A DNA stretch of 64,000 nt. Source: Phlegmacium glaucopus (Eukaryota > Basidiomycota > Agaricomycetes > Agaricales > Cortinariaceae). Positions 21,368-33,346 of this stretch are shown here, one piece after another (the stretch's first letter is position 1; each line of letters opens with the position of its first letter). Location: contig MU130382.1 in assembly GCA_015039465.1 (NCBI GenBank), positions 1,948 through 65,947 of the forward strand, given 5' to 3'. A program made the translations under genes and the position numbers. The notes below the pieces were generated by a model. The model did not search any database, was not told the origin of the DNA, and saw nothing but the letters and a program-made list of their open reading frames with translations.

Positions 21368-22743
21368 TCAAAGTTTACTCTTAGTCCGTCGTTTCTTTTC
21401 CTTCTCTGCAAGTCTCTTCTCAAACCTCTTCACAATCTTCTCCGCAGGCCGTAGATCTATGCTTTCCCTTTCACATGCGTCTCTAAAAACCTTACGATTC
21501 AATAACACCCAAGCTATCCTCTCCTCTATCGATAACTCATTGGGAGCCTGGACTTCAAAATCGGGTTCTCGAGCATAACCGATGGTAGCTACGCGGATAA
21601 GCATAGCACTGGATGTATTTTAATAAAAGGTGTTTAGATGATTTCTCGAATGAAAACATGAGAAAAAGACTAACGCCGTTAACCCAAATACAGGTTTTAT
21701 TCCTCCTGCTTCTCTGCCAGTTAGGAACTGGTGTATTCTAATGGTTTGTGAAACAGGTCCGCCTCCTTTGAATTCATGGGCGGTGTGGTATGGAACTTCG
21801 AGCGTGTCTGGCTCAGATGGGAACGGTGGTTTGGTGCTGAGGAATGAAATGAGAGGATGAGAAAAGAGGCTGGCTACTTCATCTGAATTTAGTATCGGCT
21901 AAAAAACATGATAATTCAACGAGTGTTGCAGGTAGTGATAGTGTAGAATATTACCCGAAGAGTGTTGTCGAGGATAAGAACAACGACGCTGTCGGCAAAA
22001 TTGTACGTATCAATTGAGCGTTTATGGAATAGTTAATGGATTTCATGCTCACGGAGTAACAATAAGTTCTGCAGCCAAAAAAGGTTCGAGGATGCATAAC
22101 AGTGGTGCCTTATTTCTATCAGGAGGTAAACCGATCTATTAGCAGATCATAAGTCAGACACCAGAATATGAAAGGACAAGTCAAAATCACCTACTTCTTC
22201 GAAGGTTTCTCTGCGCTGTTATCACCAGATTTAAGATACAGCAATAAAGAATACCATCCTGAACTCACAGCGGTATCTTCAATAGTCTTATCCTGGGGTT
22301 CCACTTTACCACCAGGTAACGAAGTGTCGCCAGCATATGTTCTCAGTGAAGCAGAGCGACTGTCGGAATGATGTATTTCAGTAATTATATCTTCTGTCGT
22401 CTGGCTACTAAGCGTAGTCCAATTTGAAGAAACCTACCTACCGGCTGAGCAAAACATATAGGTCTCCCTGTCGACCGACGAACAATGCTACCAAAACAGC
22501 CGCACATCGTGAACGAGGATAAATCAAGTTGGATTGTGGTGACCGATAGGCCGCCAGCCTCCTAAGGCATCTGTAGTAACAGCAAAAAGTTCGTTAGCTC
22601 GGCGCGACAAGATATTAGAAGGATAAAAAACACTACTGTTTCGACTCTTTACTTAGTGGTGGGATACGAACTTCGTTCCACTTTATTTTAGGCCTGTGAT
22701 ACTCGAGAAGGTTAAGAGGTTTGGGCGCATTCTTGGAGCTCAT
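21368..22743 (-). CDS. PCD1: Nudix hydrolase, Pcd1/NUDT7-like (CoA diphosphatase type)
   Basis: Eight exons splice to 930 nt, 309 aa: 22743-22637, 22570-22442, 22359-22269, 22215-22195, 22135-22053, 21988-21955, 21898-21675 and 21608-21368. The Nudix box is assembled from three exons: SLPGGKVEPQD, then TA, RRETFEE, IGL, matching GX5EX7REUXEEXGU. One exon is only 21 nt. A LLSRRSxxLRTYAGD lead and the LEPF region after the box resemble the peroxisomal CoA/acyl-CoA diphosphatases. The C-terminus is Lys/Arg-rich and ends in SKL, a peroxisomal PTS1 signal, which agrees with that assignment. The start is head-to-head with a small gene at 22860. It is hard to be mistaken about Nudix; the CoA substrate is inferred from family likeness and the SKL tail. 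Confidence 0.9.
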
Positions 22744-22859
22744 CGTATTAATGGTATTGGTAAGGAAAGAGAACTCATTGTCGGTTACAGTTAGTGAAGG
22801 GATGCGTGAGAATTATCGTCTCAATTACTGCAGCATGATGCCAAACAAATGCACCCATA
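22744..22859. promoter_or_regulatory. 116-bp divergent promoter region
   Basis: Short interval between the start codons of the Nudix gene (minus) and a small gene (plus). No clear TATA element. Inferred from gene orientation only. Confidence 0.45.
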
Positions 22860-23242
22860 ATGTCTAGTCCCATATACCACAACGCCCCTGCAAATCTCCA
22901 ATTCAGCGCTCACAACTGGAAAGGTTCCTCAAATATCCCACCAAACCTGCTTATATACCTCCCCACCCAAGAAGAAAACAATAACGTTGCACGAAACATG
23001 ATGAAGAACGACCAGGTATCGGAAGCGGGAATTCCACGTCTACAAGGCTAGTAGGAGAAGGGAATACGAAGGTCCTAAGAGACCACGAAGATGTCTTCTA
23101 GGAAACTGAAGCGGCTGACTTTGAAAGAAAACGGCGTGAAGCAGAAGACCCAATCGTCCGTCTTCAACTGTCTTCAATTGTCCATGCCACTCCTTCTCTC
23201 ATCAGGTCGAAGCTCAGTAGAGGCGCACGGGCTTGCCCATAG
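22860..23242 (+). CDS. Small unknown protein, 98 aa
   Basis: Not recognised. Two exons, 22860-23015 and 23102-23242, joined across an 86-nt intron (GTATCG...TTCTAG), give 297 nt in one frame. The product starts MSSPIYHNAPANLQF and ends in a helical basic/acidic part (ETEAADFERKRREAED) followed by SLIRSKLSRGARACP. It is divergently paired with the Nudix gene. The intron lies at a codon boundary and both exons have protein-like composition, but no homologue is known to me. Confidence 0.5.
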
Positions 23243-23508
23243 CGATCTTGATGTGCAAGGACTTGACGTTCTGCCAGTCTTCTTGAGCAGGGAGACGAGA
23301 AAGTTAATGCCAATGAATCGCAATGATACTAAAGGGTATCACAGGTTCTTCGATGATCGACAGTCTATTTTTTTGTTCATGCGCAGCTTCACATCTCCAA
23401 TTGCTGTGCAAACAACACAAATCATCCAAGTATACAATTATTGAATTATTGTACCAAGGTATAGCAGACGAAACAGTTTGCTTCATTGAAAATATATGGC
23501 TTAATCCA

Positions 23509-23979
23509 TCAACCTAGCACCGTCTTAAATTCGTAGCCAAAGATACCTTGCAGATGTGTTAGTCCAACCCTACCGCATATGAGAGACTATGACAACGCAC
23601 CCTCTTCGTCCAATACCCGTCGAGCAACGGCATCTTTTGGTCCTTCCTCAAACACTGGAATGTGAGATGAAGACATACCCTGATAACCCTTAAAGGGTGT
23701 ATATTGGGTAACAACCATCCAGTCGACGCCACCTTCTCCAATTTGCAGGAAGTTTATGCCATATTGCCGAAATTTGTCAAGAATGGATTTCCGGATAAGG
23801 TAAGTGTCGTCTTCATCCAATGTTTCCCCATAGATACGCGAAGCCCATTCTATAGCGATGCTTCTTGTTACAGGAAAGCCACCAAATCGTTTATAGCGTG
23901 GCGGTGGACGTTTGGTGGTGGGAGTTGTTGCTGAACATAAAGTGGAAGCAGTCGATGTTTGCATGCTTAAATTGTTCAT
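23509..23979 (-). CDS. Unknown protein, 138 aa
   Basis: Two exons, 23979-23601 and 23546-23509, with a 54-nt intron (GTGCGT...ACTAAC...GCAAG), summing to 417 nt. The N-terminal 30 residues are Ser/Thr/Pro-rich. The rest is compact and hydrophilic with motifs RSIAIEWASRIYG, FRQYGINFLQIGEGG and VARRVLDEEG. It lies convergent with the small gene at 22860. I do not recognise the family. Confidence 0.7.
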
Positions 23980-24731
23980 GAGCTGAAATCAATGTCAATT
24001 GTCAATGTCATAAACGCACGCCGTGTGCACGTGATTGTTCTGAACAGTCACATGCAAATTTCCAGTAGCAAGCGTAAAAACAGCGAGCAAAAAGAAAATG
24101 TTAAAATAAGAGGGAATAGACAGGACAACAACTTCACAACCAGATGCCGAGCGAATGCATACGAGGAAATGTCTGGTCAACCTAACAATACTTTACGAGA
24201 GTAGCCCAACAAGATACTCCTGGAAACATTGAAGATTATAATTCAGGAGAATGATTAAGTACCCATTTGTCTGTAATAAAATATGCATAATGTATTGTTC
24301 TGTCAATGTTTTTGCGAGTCCCGGCTAAAGTGTACGAACACAGATCATTCACTAAGATACTGCACTTCCTTTATCTTTACTACTTTTGTCGCAAATCCGA
24401 CACTGCCATCACCTTTTAGAAGTCATGTAGGCGTTGTTTCCAATGACAGACATAACAATACCTCGTCGCAAGGATAAAGGGAAAGTGCATCCTATGGCAA
24501 GATATCAAAAGGCAACAGTGTAGATTAGAGTCTGTTCGGGTTCCATAAGAAACACCTTGTTTTACAATGTAAATCATAGACAAATTATCATATTGCAGGA
24601 GATAAAAAAAATAAGTAGAAGAAATTTTACATTTACAAGAGGGAAGAAACAAGGGGGATGTTGTTGAAGAAAACGTTAGTTTCTTCAAACCACATTCACG
24701 AAAAATAAATCGGTCAAGTTATTCAACGTTT
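23980..24731. other. Intergenic, no gene seen
   Basis: Head-to-tail interval between the 138-aa gene start and the 3' end of the amine oxidase gene. Short ORFs on both strands lack protein-like composition. Confidence 0.5.
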
Positions 24732-27700
24732 TCACCCTCTGACAGCCCCCAACCTAAAAAACATCTCCTGCGACTGTCTTATCTCCGCAGAACTTTCAAC
24801 ATCCACAAATCCATCCGCACCCATCACTCTCATATCAGTATATTCAAAAGCAGGTGGAGCATCCGGCAAACAGTGGAAATTCTCTTTGACGCCGTGATCG
24901 GTGTATTCATAGGCATCTCCTGGTACTTTGGGAGGATGGATGAGGATGGCGTTCCTGGATTCCAAAGTGACGTCGTAGTCGAAGTAGTTGACTGGAGTTA
25001 ACATGAAGCTGGGTGAGAGAAAGAGTTAATGAGTCAAGAGGTATATAAAGAGGGTGATTTGGATGAGAAGAATGAATGAAGATAGGTACCTGGAGGTAGC
25101 GATCGTGGTTTTGGTGTTAGGCGAATCTTCAGCCGAGGGCTAAACGACCATATCCGTCAATGAACGCTAGGATACGGATTGGAAAGGCACGTACCACATG
25201 ATGCATTCCAACATTGATCCAAGCCACAAGATCCTGCTGGGTTATATTATCCCCATCAAAGAATTTATGGAAATCGACCATAGGCTCCCCCGGAAGATTA
25301 AGGTTCCACATCGTACTCGATGAAGGCTCTGTTTCTTTGCGAAGAGAAACGGCAAGATTGTAATGTGCCCAATTAGCGTTTTTCAACATCCTCTTGGAAC
25401 CTACGACAGTCTGAAGAAAACCGGAAGATTATGGTAAGGTAGCGGAATACCTCAAATGAAACACAAAACACATACATTGAAAATGGGAGAGTTTCCAGGA
25501 TGGACAGCATATCCTCTCGGGTATCCCCAGGCATTAGTGATATCCCGATTAACGAATGAATATGCACCAGTGAAGTTGGGTGGGTATCGTAATAGCGCAT
25601 CTTTCTCATTCTCAATATATTCTTTCATGATCTTCTGCTCGATGACCGTCTTTCCCCAATCACTATCTTCATCTAGCCATGGACGGGGAACTTCTTCTTG
25701 TTTACTGATTGTTCGTAACAATGAGTTGGAAGTACCAGCGATGTCCATGTCGACCCTGTGAGGTGCGGGGAAGAAGAGGTTGGTTGTGATAGAAATAAAA
25801 TTGGGGAAGTGAAGACGTACTTGAAGTTGATGACATGGTCGTGGACATTACCCACTGCAACGCCAAAAAAAAAACTATTAGAATTTTTGGGGACGAAAGG
25901 ATGAGAAGGAGGATAATTAACTGGAGGATTTCTGGATTCGAGATCCGTAGCCTTCTTGTTCAGGATTCCAGTAACCACCTTGCATGTACCCAGAGGCGGA
26001 TACGCGAACTTCCATCGTCCCATCGAGATAGAACAGGTAATCGAACTATCATCCGTCCATTATGAGACTGAGAACGAAGGAGAAGCAAACGAAGCACCGG
26101 CTTACCACTGAATAAATGGATACGGGGAGCCTGAAATCAGAATAGATCACGAACACCAGGCACACAGAAAAGAAACGCACGATAATCATAACTTTTCATC
26201 ATTAATAAGTCAAAGGATTTAATATCGAGTGAGGAAAACAAAGACTACTCACTTTCCAAGCGTATTAATGGTTCGAATAGTCAAAACATACGATTTGACA
26301 GCACCAGTTTCACCTTCTTGATACCCAAAATGCCTAGACAGCGGCTTTCCAACATCTTGTTCAAATATACAAATCGCACGCTGGCGTTGGATGTTACCAA
26401 GCATCGAGAAAGTCGTGGCTGGTAGATAGATAGATTCCGTAGGACAATCGTATTGAGGGATGAGTTCTTTCGTGAATTGACCCATCCCGAAGAAGCGATC
26501 CAGCCAGGCGGTTGAACCTTGTGCAGGATCATTACCAGCTATAATATTATTTTTTCACAAAACGATGAGTGTTCGAGTAAAAGATAAAGCACACGTAGAG
26601 GAATATTTACCGTATTGCGCCATGGCCTCTTGAGGAGCAACCTAATCCATCCAATCAGACATCGAAAAAAACGAACTAAATTGTGACCATACTTCATAGA
26701 TAATACGTTCACCACGGAACCTGATATCCCATAAATTCAACCCCATATCTCGTGTGAAGCCAAGATACATGCCCCATCCCAACCAACTGATATATTGCCT
26801 CTCGCGATCAACTCTGTATCGTAATCCAGCGAAAGAAACAGATCTAGGCCCAGGAAGATGGTCAAGGTCACGATCGTGCCCCTTACGCTGCCTTTGAGGC
26901 CAGGAATAGTCGGCTTTAGGATCGGCCTGCTCGGTGTGGCGGATGAGGGTACCGTTATTGAATGCTTCAAGGAAGGATTCGGCGGATGAGAATACTTGGT
27001 TGTGATACACGAACTAAATTCCAAGATGAGTTATGTAGAATATAAAATGAAAAAGGGTAAAAAAACCTTGAGGATCTTCCATTGACTTGTATCTGTTCCC
27101 GAAACATCGATATAGTTGTAGAAGTTTACTGGTAGTATAAACGATCCCGCGGTATTGCGCCTCCAAGTCATCCAGATACGTCTGTATGATCCATCATAGC
27201 TGAAAGGCCCGACAAAACCAGCTGCGAGAGTATCATTCTCGTAACCCCGGACAACACCGCCGAAAAGTTCCTGCATGGAGCAAGTCGTTTTGAGGAAGGC
27301 AAGTAATTAAAGAACAGAGGAATGAATGGATGCTGACCTCGATTGCATGAGCAACTGGAGCAATCTTCCGGGCTAAGAAGAGAGGAATTTCCTCAATATT
27401 TCCGAATCCACGAGCATTGTAAGGGATATCATCACGATGATAAATCTCCTTGAGACGTCGAATGGCGGTTTGTGGGCCCAGAGGAAGTGGTCCAACGAGA
27501 TAATCCATGACAGCGGGTACTGGAACTCCACCATGATGAATGGTCACTCGAGCAAACCTTGCAGGCGGCGGAGACGCTGCAGAGTTGTCCAAGTAGGCAA
27601 TGGCGTCTGACTTTGGAGGGTAGTATGTCTCTATCCCATATATAACATTGTCAGTTGCGATCGATCCCCTTGGGTGCGACAAATTCAAATTGCGTTCAGG

Positions 27701-28054
27701 CGCTTCAAGCCAGGCGGATATGGCCGATGTCTCTGGAATAGTTAGAGATGCCCATAAGTTGACGGGTACTGGAGGCAATGCCATGCGTGGTAATGACGAG
27801 GCGCAACGGCTGATCGTAGAGTCATCCGTGGTTGTTACAGTAGCTGGGGTTGTATCAAGACTGCTATGTCCAAAAATTCCATCGGAGAATATGGCTTTGA
27901 ATTCGTGTGATTTCCCCAGAATCAAACCGAATGATAAGACATTGAACAGAATGGATAGATAGAAGAAGGTACGACGTTTGGAGATAGTAAAAGTAGGGTT
28001 ATCCTGGCGCTGGTCTTCAGGCGCATCCAAGGGTAATGGCTTATAATCAGCCAT
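24732..28054 (-). CDS. Copper amine oxidase (primary-amine oxidase)
   Basis: Oxidises primary amines to aldehydes with release of NH3 and H2O2, using Cu(II) and a topaquinone made from an active-site Tyr. Thirteen exons sum to 2,553 nt (850 aa): 28054-27338, 27270-27067, 27013-26693, 26641-26611, 26538-26253, 26191-26181 (11 nt), 26107-26106 (2 nt), 26045-25922, 25854-25821, 25755-25476, 25410-25195, 25139-25090 and 25008-24732. The TPQ motif N-Y-D-Y is completed by the 11-nt exon. Copper ligands are HDH (VHDHVINF) and a later His in GMHHVPSAED. An N-terminal basic segment followed by about 20 hydrophobic residues (from about residue 29) looks like a signal anchor, so the enzyme is probably membrane-tethered and lumenal or extracellular. 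Without the 2-nt exon the frame is lost, so that exon is either real or this copy is defective. Confidence 0.93.
26106..26107 (-). other. Predicted 2-nt micro-exon
   Basis: Minus strand reads ATTTATTCAG|TG|GTAAGC: a strong acceptor, two bases, a strong donor. With the preceding 11-nt exon (ending in C) it makes a Leu codon, giving the family pattern NYDY-L-FDYLFYLDG. The flanking introns are 73 and 60 nt. Using the nearer acceptor (TTTCAG, a 25-nt exon) breaks the frame and puts the acceptor about 6 nt from a CTGAT branch site. Confidence 0.6.
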
Positions 28055-29347
28055 GGTGAATGGTTGATAGAAGTTGACAAACCTGCTTTGAATTTAAATA
28101 TGGTGGAGAAATCTAAGATCACGATAGAGAAATCTAAGATTAGTCTGCTGTTACTCGGGTCCGAGTATATTTAACCCACGCGCAATGATCGTTCTGTGAT
28201 ATCTCCGCCCTTGTGAGAGCCCAAGCGAGAGCTCGAGTGATTTTAGGGTGAAGATAAAGAACTTGAGCCAAGAGACTTGCGCGTGTCAGTCGTCGCGGGT
28301 TTCTCTTAACCGGTACAATGCAATTAAGCACTTCGACTTGAACTTCCAACAAGGCGCTAATATTCTTACGGTTTTTTTAAAAAAGGGTGTTAAAATTTAC
28401 ATAAAGTATTCGCGATCCCCGGGCTCCTTGGTGACGAAACGACGACACTCAGAACCTAGAAAAAATGGGAGAATAAAAAAAATTTGGTGAAAGAAAATGA
28501 AAAAAAAAAAACACGGCATTTCACCAGAGTTGGCTGATTTCCGGAGCGACATATCGGCTCACATCGGACTCCTGGTTTCAGGTACGGAGGTGCATTATAG
28601 GGTATTATGTTGAAAGGTGTTGGCAAAACCGGGCATGGTGACACCTGATCACATGGCGCGCCCTTTTCTTATTGCCTTAAGAATGCTCGCTATCCATTAC
28701 ATGTAGTAGGTTCGGAACAAGCTATTGGGGAACCGGATACCTTGCAGAAGGGGCTTGGGACAAAGTGCCGAAAACCATCCCTCAAGCCACAATTGTACTT
28801 AACTTCCACAAAAATTACATAAACGTTTTCTCTGTATATTGGTGAATTTGAACTTGTTTTTAAAAGGTTGGAAAATATGGCAGAGATCATCGGATCTGTT
28901 CTGCGTGCATGTTGCATCACGGTTGGACAAGTACAGATACCCCAGCTATTCATCTCGCTTTCTTTTTGCTCTCTATAGAAAATATTGTATTTAAACATGC
29001 TTGACTCGGTTATTTAACACTGGAGGTGTATAATGTAGATACTACCACACATCATTCACATGATATTGCTGGTGTTTCCAATTTGAGACACTCCGAGTCG
29101 TAGAATAGCTCTATTGCCGGAAATCAACAGACAAATTCAACCAATGGATTCAGACGTGCTAAAATCACAAGTATGAAGCCGTGATTTGATCAAATGAAAT
29201 AACTTGACTAGAGAGCCAAGAGAGCTGATTCTACGATTTTGCTTTCGACGAGCCAGATAGTGGTCACGTCAGGTGATGTAGGATGTGGCTACCTTTTATT
29301 ACATAATACGCGATAAGTCCACTTCCTACCACAATTGGCCTGGTTCT
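28055..29347. promoter_or_regulatory. Divergent intergenic region, amine oxidase/SAP18
   Basis: About 1.3 kb between two diverging start codons. Short ORFs (28690-28998 minus, 28140-28352 minus) have no recognisable domain. No RNA gene or repeat is seen. Confidence 0.4.
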
Positions 29348-30449
29348 ATGGATCTCGACGAAACAACACAAACGGAGCAATCTACACCTTCCAGAGAAAA
29401 AGTAAAAGTCAGAATGTCTAATAAATTTAGTCATCTTCTAACCACTACTTTTTTATCACAGACAATTCCCTTTCTTATCCGAACATTTGTGAAAATTGGC
29501 AGTTTTCACCGTTTAACTCTGTTTGAAGATGGTACACTCCCAACAACCGATGAACAACAACTCTTCTCTTGGTTAGTTTTTGTTATTTTGTTGTATTTCA
29601 GAGTACTAGCGTGGTTCTTTTACTTATGAGAATTATAGGAAGGATGCGACGCTTCGCGAGGTGTTGACTACTCTTCGCAATACTGCACCACACGTAGCAG
29701 AATACCGTCATCCATTAGCCAGATTCTCTTTCCGAACTGTCTACGCAGACCCAAGCAACAAAGGCCGTTTCTCCCAAAAAGAACTAGGCATGGTATACTC
29801 CCGCGACATCCTAGGCGAACCAGGCTCACTACACACAACCGCACCAAGATTATTGGAAGACACCGAAAGTTCAACTCGTGAATTAAACGAACGTGAAAAA
29901 GAAGAAAGAACATTGGAAGAACTTCGTTTCGTACCTGGAGATTTCCTCCTTGTTGCTGTTTTGCTTCCTAAAAATGTGACTTTACCTTCTGAATTGTCTA
30001 TCAAGGGTTCAGGAGTTTCTGCTACTGTTACTACGGCCCCTCCGGCGGCTTGGAGAACGAGTATAACCCAAAGTGGGGCGCCTGGAAAGGGTGATAGTGG
30101 TTGGGGTAGAAGTCTGTCAGCGTTGGGGCCTGGGACTGGTCGTGGAGGTGGTCATTGGAGAGGAGAGTCTAGTGCCCCTAGCACTCGTGGTCGTGGCGGT
30201 GGAGGTCGCGGTGGAGGTGGTGGTGGTGGTGACTTTGGACGCGACAGAGACAGGGACAGGGACAGGGACAAGGATATCGATAGAACTGATTCTCGAGTTC
30301 CTCCTCCAAGGCGGAATGAACCTCTTTCACCACGAGGTGGAGGTGGAGGCAGGGGTGATCGTGGCGGAAGAGGTGGTCGAGGTGATAGGCGTTCACGATC
30401 GCGGTCCCGTTCGTGGAGCCCTCCAAGAAGAAGGAATCGTTATGATTGA
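29348..30449 (+). CDS. SAP18: SAP18-family protein with RGG tail
   Basis: Sin3-associated polypeptide p18 fold. In other eukaryotes it acts in histone-deacetylase and exon-junction/ASAP complexes in the nucleus. Exons 29348-29401, 29462-29571 and 29639-30449 sum to 975 nt (324 aa). The SAP18 domain spans about residues 19-165 (TIPFLIRTFVKIGSFHRL, then LFSWKDATLREVLTTLR, then FVPGDFLLVAVL). The C-terminus is an extended Gly/Arg-rich part with an Arg-Asp tract and an RSRSRSRS tail, typical of RNA-binding co-factors. Metazoan SAP18 is about 150 aa, so the RGG/RS extension doubles the length, as in other fungi. Confidence 0.93.
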
Positions 30450-31246
30450 TTCCTACTTCCATCTCTGACTCTCCGCCTTGATGCTTATATATATGATGTT
30501 TCGTCCTCCTTTAGCCATCCTTGTCAAAATATAAATCCTTTGCTATTGCCCTTTGTAACAATGATATGGTGAAATTCTGGAAAGCAGGAAAGCTTGTGAC
30601 CAATGAATATAAGAAACGTTCGTCATGGCAGAGCTTTCGACAGCCTCAATCCTCGAACATTCCAACTATCCAACAACTTTCTCATGAATCGTGTCCTGTC
30701 AACACTAAATTCTCAACTTCAAGGTTGATTTACGCAGGCAGATACAAGCGGTTGATAATCAAAACCCATTTGAAACGATTCAACTCTCAGAAATCGACTC
30801 TTCAGAAAAAATGACTGCATTGCGTGCAGTGTAAACTGCTCCTACATTGCAGCTGATCAAGAGCGGAAAAGCTTGTATATGTATCGAGCAAAGCTTAAGA
30901 TGATCATAGACCTGCACCGCTACAGTATTCATTTCATTTTTGAGGTTGGCTACAAAAGGAGTACAGCAAATGGGCGTATTAGAAGAAGACCCGTCGACCC
31001 GCAGGCAGATCTGCAACAGGTTAGTCAGTACATTTGAAACGCATGAACAAGATATCAAAGAAAGACTAAAAAGTATCAGACGAGTATATAATGATTCCGG
31101 ATAGACGTGATTCCTCAAAAGACGAATCTTCAGTTGAGGGAGTCTGCATTGTCATCTTCAATGGCGTATGCGCAACCCAAGGATTCTTATCCCAGGGACG
31201 CATTTGCCAAAAAAAAAGAGAAAAAAAAGGTAAGCTCACCTTTCCC
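30450..31246. other. Intergenic, no gene seen
   Basis: Convergent 3' ends of SAP18 and RPS12. No protein-like ORF, tRNA or repeat found. Confidence 0.5.
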
Positions 31247-31748
31247 CTAGCGGTTCTTGAAGTAGTCCAAAAGAACGTGGAGACCCTCACTCTCAACACC
31301 ATATTCCTTGACGACAACACAACTGCATCCTACTACTTTCCTGGCATTACCTTCACGATCGATCTTGCAAAGACCAGCCCAGGATCCCAGAATTTTAGCG
31401 TCTCCGACTTTGATAAGGTTGATTTTATGTTCAGCACAGAGAGCTTCGATGAGCTTGATATACTCTGCTTCTGTGCAGGTCTCAACGAGAACGCAAAGAT
31501 GCGCTTGACGTTTATCAAGGGCTTTGGCACATTCACGGAGACCGCGAGCTAGACCGTCGTGAACGAGAGCATTTTTCAATACTTGCTATAAAAGTATCTT
31601 TTTTTTAAGCGATAAACTGATAATGTTGTTTTTTAAATAAACCAACTTGGAGTGCATCTTCAACGGAAAGTTTGCCTTTGGGTGCTTCAGCAGCAACCTC
31701 GACCACAGCGGGGGCTTCAACGGGAATGTCATCTCCAGCGTCAGACAT
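31247..31748 (-). CDS. RPS12: Small ribosomal subunit protein eS12
   Basis: Structural protein of the 40S ribosome. Exons 31748-31647 and 31585-31247, separated by a 61-nt intron, sum to 441 nt (146 aa), close to the usual length of 130-145. Motifs: acidic N-terminus, [21 protein letters not shown], then [11 protein letters not shown] and [12 protein letters not shown]. It is divergent from SKI8 with about 260 bp between, likely a shared promoter. Confidence 0.97.
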
Positions 31749-32012
31749 CCTATTTAGAATATACTATCAGTTCTCTCCAAAAAAAAACCCACAACTTTCA
31801 TATTCTAAACGCACTTTTGTTATTTATAAAGGCTTTTTAAGAATTTACAAGAGGTTTGGATGTCTTCGTCCGCTTTCGTTGATGTAAGGAAAAAATAAGG
31901 TTTGCAGAGTTAACGTTTATACCAATCAAGTTCAAACTCAGCTCGGAGGTATCCCTGTTCCTGCCTTGAGTCTCATTCCTTATGCACGACGCCAGTGTGT
32001 GAAATATCAACG
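31749..32012. promoter_or_regulatory. Divergent promoter region RPS12/SKI8
   Basis: Short interval between two diverging housekeeping genes with A-rich and T-rich stretches. Inferred from orientation. Confidence 0.45.
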
Positions 32013-32141
32013 ATGGTATGAAATGTGCTCTATCAAAATTTCAATTTACAAATCTCCCTTATAGAGTCTAGCATATTTACACGCGCACGACTGTTCAGAA
32101 CGTACTGCCGTGTTGTTGTTCCCTTGCCAGGAAATATAAGG

Positions 32142-33346
32142 CTCATCAACTCTCTCTCTTCAGCCCATTCCGATGCCATCTGGGGGGTATCGTGGACAGA
32201 AAATGATACTGCTATATCCATCTCTGCTGATGGTTCAGTCAAGCAATGGTCAGCAGCTAGCGGACAACCTCACCCACCGAATGCTACGTTCCCAGCACCT
32301 CATACATTGGCTCAAGTATCGCTCTCCGTTTCTTTGGATGGCAAAAAAGCGCTTTATAACAGCATTGAAGGTCATACGACCCTTTGGAACCTCGAAAATG
32401 GGGAGGTTGTTGCTACTTTCGAAAGTTATGTCAGGACGGGCCCGGATTCTGAAGCCTGTAAGGGTTCCAAATCATTGGATTCTATACAGGGTTTTTTCAT
32501 TTCTCTTTTTTTTTTTTCTCAAGCATGGTCCGTTTCTTTGAATCCACAAGGAGAAACATATGCATCAACCGGTACTTCTGGGAATGTTTTCATTCATTCC
32601 GCTCAGACTAGCAACTTTGGTGAACGGCTTTCGACCCTTTCTACTTCGGGGCGGAATAAATTTGGAATGTTCTGTGCTCATGTTCGTTTTTTTACCCCAT
32701 CCTTACCCCATTTTTACTTTTTACATGGACTCAAAATTGTGATGACAGAGCCCTGACGGTCGACGAATCGCTATGTCTTCAGAAAGCGGACAGATCTACA
32801 TATTCGATATAGAATCAAGCACTTTATCGATCACATTTACCTCCCACGCCATGTCTGTGCGTTCACTCGCATGGTCGCCAGACTCCAATGTACGTTTTTA
32901 TGTTCATTTCACAAAGGAATAATTTACCGAAATTAATCAAGTTACTATTGAGTGCCTCCGAAGATAAACGTCTCGTGTTACATGACGTACGATCAGCCCC
33001 AGGGGGAATTGTAGCATCTTTCTCTGGCCACGAGTCTTGGGTATTGAGTACTGACATCTCACCTGACGGGCGTCTTGGTTTATCAGGGTAAACCATACAT
33101 CCTCGAATTGGCTGAGCCCGTGACTAATCAACCTATCCTTGGCAAAATAGATCAGCAGACAAAAGCATCAAAATTTGGGATATCGGTGCACGCGCTGCAG
33201 TCTCGACTGTCCAAGATACGGGTGAAGTATGGGCTGTTTCTTGGAGACCCAAACCTCCAGCCGCTGGTAGTTCAGGAGCTTTTGTGACTGGCGGCGAAGA
33301 TGGAATTGTAAAATGGTGGAGAGGCGCTGGTTCTGGAGGGTCGTAG
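32142..33346 (+). CDS. SKI8: WD40 protein, Ski8/WDR61 type
   Basis: Scaffold of the Ski complex (cytoplasmic 3'-5' mRNA decay) and, in many eukaryotes, the PAF1 complex. Coding exons: about 32142-32457, 32524-32681, 32750-32889, 32942-33087 and 33151-33346, with introns of 66, 68, 52 and 63 nt. The product has seven WD-like blades, including AHSDAIWGVSW, SADGSVKQW, AMSVRSLAWSPDS, SGHESWVLSTDIS and a final DTGEVWAVSWRPK...GGEDGIVKWW. The start is not resolved: the ORF is open to about 32025, and an ATG at 32013 followed by GTATGA suggests a short first exon that I could not phase. Identity rests on blade order and the terminal WW pattern. Confidence 0.88.

Noticed and set aside
26110..26135. 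25-nt exon in the amine oxidase using the TTTCAG acceptor
   Set aside because: It breaks the reading frame, gives a non-family sequence and its acceptor lies only a few bases after the likely branch point.
28690..28998. Small minus-strand ORF with several Cys
   Set aside because: No signal peptide, no pattern of a known small secreted family, no conserved context.
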